DNA of 7,124 bases, taken from NCBI GenBank assembly GCA_937902695.1, contig CALFNI010000257.1:1-7124 (forward strand), read 5' to 3'. Made by a program: the position numbers and the translations under genes. A model generated the notes under the pieces. That model saw only the letters and a program-made list of their open reading frames with translations, had not been told where the DNA came from and searched no databases. Positions 1-4,392 of this stretch are shown piece by piece; the first letter of the stretch is position 1; every line of letters starts with the position of its first letter. This stretch comes from an uncultured Rhodanobacteraceae bacterium. GTDB lineage: Bacteria; Pseudomonadota; Gammaproteobacteria; Xanthomonadales; Rhodanobacteraceae.

Positions 1-1
1 T

Positions 2-700
2 CGCCCGCAGCATGTCGTCAACGCCGTCTACTACTGGGGGCAGGACCTCCTCGGCGACAACGACGGCACGACGCTCGCAGGCCGGGCCGCGTGGACGCCG
101 CGCAAGGCGGACGGCGACGTCGTCCATCTCGGCATCTCGGCCTCGCGCGAGGATCGCGATTCGACGACCGACGGTCGCGGCGTGTCCCACTCGCCGAGCG
201 TGACGATTTCGACGCCGCCCGAGTCCGGACTCTCGCCGGTGCGGCTGGTCTCGAGCGGCGCGCTTTCCGGCGCCGAACGCGTCGATCGCGGCGGCCTCGA
301 AGGGCTGTGGATCGCAGGTCCCTGGTCGCTGCAGGGCGAATGGCTGCGCGAGGACGTCTCGCGCACCGGCGCGAATCCCGACTACGCCGCGTCCGGTGCC
401 TACGTCTTCGGCAGCTGGGTGCTCACCGGCGAAAGCCGCCCGTATGCGGCCGGCAACACGAACAACATCAAGCCGAAGAATCCGTGGGGCGCATTCGAGC
501 TACTGCTCCGCTACAGCGAGGTCGATCTCAACGATGCGCCGGTGCAGGGCGGCAGGGAGCACGACTGGACGCTCGGCGCCAACTGGTACCTGACTTCGCA
601 CTTCAAGTTCCAGGCGAACTACGTCAAGGCATACAGCGACAAGGGCAACCTGTCGCTCGATCCGACGATCGTCGAGCTGCGTGCGCAGATCATGTTCTGA
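2..700 (+). CDS. Phosphate-selective porin O/P family protein, C-terminal part (5' end outside window)
   Basis: This is the end of an outer-membrane beta-barrel porin of the OprO/OprP (phosphate-selective porin) family. Such porins pass phosphate or other anions into the periplasm. The frame is open from base 2 with no stop until TGA at 698-700, giving 232 visible residues. Full family members run to roughly 400 or more residues, so about the first half is missing. Visible signs are alternating polar/aromatic amphipathic strands such as HVVNAVYYWGQ near the left edge, GAYVFGSWVLTGES, WGAFELLLRYSEVDL and DWTLGANWYLTSHFKFQANYVKAY. The C-terminus reads VELRAQIMF and ends in Phe, as expected of a barrel recognised by the BAM machinery. 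The GTG at 182 is in frame but internal, because barrel-like sequence continues upstream of it. Any phosphate-starvation control would lie outside the window. The family call is fairly firm; the true substrate cannot be read from this part. Confidence 0.85.
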   Translation, partial: RPQHVVNAVYYWGQDLLGDNDGTTLAGRAAWTPRKADGDVVHLGISASREDRDSTTDGRGVSHSPSVTISTPPESGLSPVRLVSSGALSGAERVDRGGLEGLWIAGPWSLQGEWLREDVSRTGANPDYAASGAYVFGSWVLTGESRPYAAGNTNNIKPKNPWGAFELLLRYSEVDLNDAPVQGGREHDWTLGANWYLTSHFKFQANYVKAYSDKGNLSLDPTIVELRAQIMF

Positions 701-940
701 GGCGGCGATGCGGACGTCTTTCGCCCGGGGCAGGTGACGGCGATCGATCCGTTGCGTGCGTCGGGCCCGCGGCGCAGACGCGCGCGATCGCAAGTCGCTT
801 ACAGGCGGCGGCCGCGATATCCCATCGCGTTCATGCGGCGAAGCGGCCACGATGGCCGTGGCGTCGCGTCGTCGCAATCGGGAAGCGCGGGCTGCAGCGA
901 CAGCGCCGCCGCAGCGGGCCCGTTTGCTAGCATCGCCAAC
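701..940. other. Intergenic gap between porin gene and recQ
   Basis: These 240 bases hold no convincing gene. The recQ frame stays open back to 734, but that stretch encodes an Arg-rich low-quality peptide with no RecQ character. Small perfect inverted repeats are visible. One is CGCGAT/ATCGCG at 813-818 and 824-829 with a 5-base spacer. Another is GCCACG/CGTGGC at 846-851 and 857-862. Neither is followed by a T-run, and repeats this short are expected by chance at this GC content. No strong terminator for the porin gene was found. Confidence 0.5.
926..933 (+). promoter_or_regulatory. Possible extended -10 element giving a leaderless recQ transcript
   Basis: The bases GCTAGCAT include TAGCAT at 928-933, which matches the sigma-70 -10 consensus TATAAT at four of six positions. 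With the preceding T, the motif also has the TGnTAnnnT form of an extended -10. The hexamer ends 7 bases before the recQ ATG at 941, so transcription would begin at or next to the start codon. No Shine-Dalgarno sequence precedes this ATG, which fits a leaderless message. No good -35 box sits about 17 bases upstream (sequence around 905-910 is GCCGCC). This is a reading of spacing and motif only. Confidence 0.35.
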
Positions 941-2755
941 ATGTCGACATCCGCACTCAGCATTCTCCAGACCGTCTTCGGCTATCCCGCGTTCCGCGGC
1001 GAGCAGCAGGCCATCATCGCGCACGTCGCGTCGGGTGGCGATGCGCTCGTGCTGATGCCGACCGGCGGCGGCAAGTCGCTGTGCTACCAGATTCCGGCCC
1101 TGCTGCGCGACGGCACGGCGATCGTCGTCTCGCCGCTGATCGCGCTGATGCAGGATCAGGTCGACGCGCTGCGCCAGCTCGGCGTCGAGGCCGCGTTCCT
1201 GAACTCGAGCCTCGATTCGTTCGCGCAGCGCGAGGTCGAGCAGCGCTTCGCGAGCGGCGCGCTGAAATTGCTCTACGTCGCGCCGGAGAGGCTGCTCACC
1301 GAGCGCTGCCTGGACATGCTCGGGCGCGGCAAGGTCTCGCTGTTCGCGATCGACGAGGCGCACTGCGTCTCGCAGTGGGGCCACGATTTCCGGCCGGAAT
1401 ACCGGCAGCTCACGGTGCTGCACGGGCGCTTTCCGGACGTGCCGCGCATCGCGCTCACGGCGACCGCCGATGCGCCGACGCGGCGCGAGATCGTCGAGCG
1501 GCTCTCGCTCGATACGGCGAGGCAGTTCGTCGCGAGCTTCGACCGGCCGAACATCTGCTACCGCGTCGTCGAGAAGGACGATCCGCGCCGCCAGCTCAAG
1601 GATTTCCTCGGCGCGCATGCGGGCGAATCCGGGATCGTCTATTGCCTGTCGCGGCGCAAGGTCGAGGACACGGCCGAGTGGCTCTGCGAAGAAGGCGTCG
1701 CGGCGCTGCCGTACCATGCCGGCATGGATGCGGCGGCACGCACGCGCAACCAGCAGCGGTTCCTGCGCGAGGACGGCATCGTCATGGTCGCGACGATCGC
1801 GTTCGGCATGGGCATCGACAAGCCCGACGTGCGCTTCGTCGCGCATCTCGATCTGCCGAAAAGCATGGAAGGCTATTACCAGGAAACCGGACGCGGCGGT
1901 CGCGACGGGCTCCCTGCCGATGCATGGCTCTGCTACGGGCTCGGCGATGTCGTCACGCTCGCGCAGCTCATCGCGCAGTCCGAATCGGGCGACGAGCGCA
2001 AGCGCGTCGAGCGCGGCAAGCTCGATGCGCTGCTCGCCTACTGCGAGACGACCGCGTGCCGGCGCCGGCGCCTCCTCGCGTATTTCGGCGAGGATTACGA
2101 CCACGATTGCGGCAACTGCGACAACTGCCTCGATCCGCCCGAGCGCTGGGACGCGAGCGTCGTCGCGCAGAAGGCACTGTCGGCGGTCTATCGCACCGGC
2201 CAGCGGTTCGGCGTCGTGCACCTGACCTCGGTGTTGCGCGGCGAGGCGGACGATCGCATCACGGCGCTACGTCACGACCAGCTCTCGACATTCGGCGTCG
2301 GCGCCGAGCTCGACAAGCAGCAATGGCGCGGCGTGTTCCGCCAGCTCGTCGCGGCGGGTCTTCTCGCGCCCGACGACGAAGGGTACGGGACGCTGCGTCT
2401 CACCGAGGCGAGTCGCGACGTGCTGCGCGGCGCGACGCCGGTGCATCTTCGCCGCCAGGCCGACCAGGGCGAGCGCAAGCGCGCGCGCCAGAAGACGCGC
2501 GGCGAGCGCGCACGCGCGAGCCTGGACATCGCCCCGCACGAGGCGCCGCTGTGGGACGCGCTGCGGGATCTTCGTGGCCGTCTCGCGCGCGAGCAGGGCG
2601 TGCCCGCGTACGTGATCTTCCACGACGCGACGCTGCTCGCGATGCTGCGCGAGAAGCCGCGGACGCTCGATGCGCTCGGCGCGATCAGCGGCGTCGGCGA
2701 GCGCAAGCTCGCGCGCTACGGCGAAGCGTTCCTCGGCACGCTCGCGGCGAGCTGA
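941..2755 (+). CDS. recQ: ATP-dependent DNA helicase RecQ
   Basis: RecQ is a cytoplasmic superfamily-2 helicase that unwinds DNA 3'-to-5' in the RecF recombination pathway and at stalled forks. The product has 604 residues, close to the 609 of E. coli RecQ. Motifs appear in order: motif 0 FRGEQQ (18-23), Walker A PTGGGKS (40-46, Lys45), DEAH box (138-141) with its aromatic-rich loop [13 protein letters not shown], motif III ALTATA (171-176), motif [12 protein letters not shown] (287-297) and motif [12 protein letters not shown] (314-323). Four zinc cysteines at 373, 390, 393 and 396 keep the E. coli spacing (17, 3, 3). An RQC winged helix follows (about 405-500), then a Lys/Arg-rich linker (about 503-526) and a C-terminal HRDC domain (about 530-604) with [14 protein letters not shown] 941 is chosen because the family begins only a few residues before VFGYPAFR. 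The in-frame GTG 734 and ATG 833 would add unrelated Arg-rich sequence. No ribosome binding site precedes 941. The gene looks intact. Confidence 0.97.
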   Translation: MSTSALSILQTVFGYPAFRGEQQAIIAHVASGGDALVLMPTGGGKSLCYQIPALLRDGTAIVVSPLIALMQDQVDALRQLGVEAAFLNSSLDSFAQREVEQRFASGALKLLYVAPERLLTERCLDMLGRGKVSLFAIDEAHCVSQWGHDFRPEYRQLTVLHGRFPDVPRIALTATADAPTRREIVERLSLDTARQFVASFDRPNICYRVVEKDDPRRQLKDFLGAHAGESGIVYCLSRRKVEDTAEWLCEEGVAALPYHAGMDAAARTRNQQRFLREDGIVMVATIAFGMGIDKPDVRFVAHLDLPKSMEGYYQETGRGGRDGLPADAWLCYGLGDVVTLAQLIAQSESGDERKRVERGKLDALLAYCETTACRRRRLLAYFGEDYDHDCGNCDNCLDPPERWDASVVAQKALSAVYRTGQRFGVVHLTSVLRGEADDRITALRHDQLSTFGVGAELDKQQWRGVFRQLVAAGLLAPDDEGYGTLRLTEASRDVLRGATPVHLRRQADQGERKRARQKTRGERARASLDIAPHEAPLWDALRDLRGRLAREQGVPAYVIFHDATLLAMLREKPRTLDALGAISGVGERKLARYGEAFLGTLAAS

Positions 2756-2756
2756 G

Positions 2757-2774
2757 GGCCCTGCCGGCGGGGCC
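2757..2774 (+). terminator. GC-rich hairpin directly after recQ, possible terminator
   Basis: The bases GGCCCTG (2757-2763) and CGGGGCC (2768-2774) can pair as a 7-bp stem with one U-G wobble around a CCGG loop. The hairpin starts two bases after the recQ stop codon. There is no T-run behind it, so it is not a classic Rho-independent terminator. It could stabilise the 3' end of the recQ message or simply reflect GC-rich sequence. Confidence 0.3.
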
Positions 2775-2846
2775 GCCGCGTCCGGGCGCGATTGCTGGAA
2801 ACCGGCGTTGTCTCAAATCGCGCTCCTTGGGCGTTCTTCGGTGCGA

Positions 2847-2865
2847 GCGGATCGGAGGGATCCGC
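2847..2865 (+). promoter_or_regulatory. Perfect inverted repeat with GGAGG loop in the leader of the beta-helix gene
   Basis: GCGGATC (2847-2853) and GATCCGC (2859-2865) are perfect reverse complements around the loop GGAGG (2854-2858). The element ends 15 bases before the ATG at 2881. In RNA it would form a 7-bp hairpin showing a Shine-Dalgarno-like loop just upstream of the likelier ribosome binding site. In DNA it could be a small operator. The symmetry is seen directly; a regulatory role is inference. Confidence 0.4.
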
Positions 2866-2870
2866 ATATC

Positions 2871-2877
2871 GGAGAGA
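2871..2877 (+). promoter_or_regulatory. Ribosome binding site of the beta-helix gene
   Basis: GGAGAGA sits in a GGAGAGAGAG purine run that ends right at ATG 2881. Spacing from GGAGAG to this ATG is 4 bases, which is short. To the in-frame ATG at 2890 the spacing from the later GAGAG part is about 9 bases. The site supports translation starting here but leaves open whether residue 1 or residue 4 is the true start. Confidence 0.6.
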
Positions 2878-2880
2878 GAG

Positions 2881-4302
2881 ATGACGACGATGGGTCTTAC
2901 GGGCCGCGTTCGCGCGCTCAGGATGCACCCGCTGGCGATGGGACTCGCCGCGGTCTGTGCCGCCTCGGTTTCGTTCGCGAACACCGCGACGGCGCGCCAG
3001 GCGGATCTGCGCGAGCTGGCGTCCCGCTTCCCGCAGGTGATCGTGCCGCCGGCGCCGACGCGCCCGGCGACGGCGGTCACGAACTGCGACGACGCGGGTC
3101 CCGGCAGCCTGCGCGATACGGTCGAGGCCGCCGTCGACGGCGATACGGTAGATCTCAGCGGCCTCTCCTGCAGCCGCATCTCGCTGACCACCGGCGCGAT
3201 CGTGTTCGGCGCCAACAACCTCGCCATCGACGGTCCTGGCGAGAACAAGCTGATGATTGACGGCACGCTCAGCGGCGCGGTGCTCTATCACCTCGGCAGC
3301 GGCACGCTGGTCGTCAATGACCTTTCGATCGGCTACGGCTTCAAGTACCGGAGCGACAACACCGTGACCGGCTCGTGCGTGCACACGCAAGGCAACGCGC
3401 TCCTGACGAACGTGCGCGTGACGACGTGCAACACGGTCAGCACGGCCGGCTACTCGGCGCTCGGCGGCGCCATCTGGGCCGAGGGCGCCGTGCAGCTGAC
3501 GAACAGCCAGGTCACGATGAGCGAAGCGCACGCGCTCGGCTTCGGCTACGCGAGCGGCGGCGGCGTCTATGCGCTCGGCGGCCTCGTTTCGCTCTACAGC
3601 ACGCTCTCGAACAACGTCGCGCTCGTCGAAGGCAGTACGCCGTCGTTCGGCGGCGGCGCGTTCGCGCGCGGTGCGAGCCTCATGCTCGGCTCGACCGTGT
3701 CGGGCAACCAGGCGTGGCGCATGGGCGGCGCCGCGTTCGCCGACAACACGGGCCTCTCGACGTCGATCGTCAACAGCACCGTGTCGGGCAATTTCGCCGA
3801 CACGATCGGCGGCGTGTTCGGCCGCGGGCCGCTCAACATCTACAACAGCACGATCGCCTTCAACACCTCGCACACGTGGACCGACGGCGCGGGCCACTAC
3901 TTCGCGGCCGGCGTCTACATCACGACATCGGGCAACCTCGACAGCTCCATCATCAGCAACAACGTCAACACGGCTGCGCCGTTCGACACGGCCGACTCGA
4001 CGGGCGCGAGCGGCGCCGGCTGGAACGGCAGCAACAACAACGTGATGAACTGCCTGCTGCCGTGCCCGACCGACACCTCGCACGAGGATCCGGGCCTGCA
4101 CCCGCTCGCCGACAACGGCGGCGTGACGAAGACGCACGTGCCGACGCCGGGCCAGTGGGACATCTTCGGCGGCACGAACCCGCTCGGCCTCATGTGGGAC
4201 CAGCGCGGTCCCGGCTTCCCGCGTCAGTCCGCGGGCGACTGGCCCGAGATCGGTGCCCTGCAGATCAATTCCGACATCATCTTCGCGAACGGCTTCAACT
4301 GA
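2881..4302 (+). CDS. Exported right-handed beta-helix protein with IFANGFN C-terminal tail
   Basis: The product has 473 residues. An Arg-containing start and a hydrophobic stretch (about residues 15-33) form a signal peptide, with likely cleavage after SFA (33) or ATA (38). NCDDAGPGSLRD (68-79) followed by GDTVDLSGLSC (87-97) is the usual opening of bacterial parallel beta-helix proteins of the CSLREAI / choice-of-anchor Q kind. Irregular rungs follow, with recurring GGG(V/A)(Y/F)A turns (around 195, 226, 257 and 282) and STxSxN ladders (STLSNN 240, STVSGN 271 and 299, STIAFN 323). LADNGGVTKTH (409-419) and EIGALQ (456-461) are conserved end pieces of this family. The last residues, SDIIFANGFN, form a short tail seen on exported proteins of Xanthomonadales. 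No polysaccharide-lyase active site could be recognised, so the function is unknown; surface adhesion or carbohydrate binding is possible. ATG 2881 follows a purine-rich RBS; ATG 2890 is an alternative. The long open frame upstream through recQ is a GC artefact. Confidence 0.88.
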   Translation: MTTMGLTGRVRALRMHPLAMGLAAVCAASVSFANTATARQADLRELASRFPQVIVPPAPTRPATAVTNCDDAGPGSLRDTVEAAVDGDTVDLSGLSCSRISLTTGAIVFGANNLAIDGPGENKLMIDGTLSGAVLYHLGSGTLVVNDLSIGYGFKYRSDNTVTGSCVHTQGNALLTNVRVTTCNTVSTAGYSALGGAIWAEGAVQLTNSQVTMSEAHALGFGYASGGGVYALGGLVSLYSTLSNNVALVEGSTPSFGGGAFARGASLMLGSTVSGNQAWRMGGAAFADNTGLSTSIVNSTVSGNFADTIGGVFGRGPLNIYNSTIAFNTSHTWTDGAGHYFAAGVYITTSGNLDSSIISNNVNTAAPFDTADSTGASGAGWNGSNNNVMNCLLPCPTDTSHEDPGLHPLADNGGVTKTHVPTPGQWDIFGGTNPLGLMWDQRGPGFPRQSAGDWPEIGALQINSDIIFANGFN

Positions 4303-4307
4303 TGCAT

Positions 4308-4337
4308 TTCCCCTCTCCCGCGCGCGGGAGAGGGGAA
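4308..4337. repeat. Perfect 30-bp palindrome between convergent genes, possible bidirectional terminator
   Basis: The left arm TTCCCCTCTCCCGCG (4308-4322) is the exact reverse complement of the right arm (4323-4337), with no spacer. It starts 5 bases after the beta-helix stop codon and lies 55 bases beyond the end of the convergent peptidase gene. A CCCTCTCCC...GGGAGAGGG hairpin is, from general knowledge, a recurrent intergenic element in many high-GC proteobacterial genomes. Here it would fold into a strong RNA hairpin on either strand. Neither side has a proper T-run (GGCAGG follows on plus, ATGCATC on minus), so it may act as an mRNA 3'-end stabiliser or a dispersed repeat as well as a terminator. 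Confidence 0.75.
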
Positions 4338-4392
4338 GGCAGGCGAAGGCGAGGAACAGGTCAGACGTTCAGGGCGCGCGGCGCGAAAAAGA

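Noticed and set aside
891..915. Bulged hairpin GCTGC...GCAGC upstream of recQ
   Set aside because: The stem is interrupted and made of common GC-rich words; it cannot be told from chance without conservation data.
734..940. N-terminal extension of RecQ by 69 residues from GTG 734
   Set aside because: The extension is Arg/Ser/Ala-rich with no RecQ similarity, and RecQ proteins begin close to the VFGYPAFR segment, which fits ATG 941.
500..2221. 573-residue open frame on the minus strand opposite the porin end and recQ
   Set aside because: It is antisense to two recognised genes and its translation is Arg/Ala/Asp/Glu-biased with no domain. It is a codon-bias shadow.
1081..2880. Open frame that extends the beta-helix reading frame upstream through recQ to give an apparent 1073-residue protein
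   Set aside because: The upstream part overlaps well-supported RecQ coding sequence in another frame and translates to low-complexity Arg/Ala/Gly-rich sequence. A good RBS and a signal peptide mark the real start at 2881. Lack of stops is normal at this GC content.
2716..4137. 473-residue open frame on the minus strand opposite the beta-helix gene
   Set aside because: Its composition (Arg, Ala, Val, Asp, Glu, His) is the mirror of the sense gene's codons, and no motif, signal peptide or RBS supports it.
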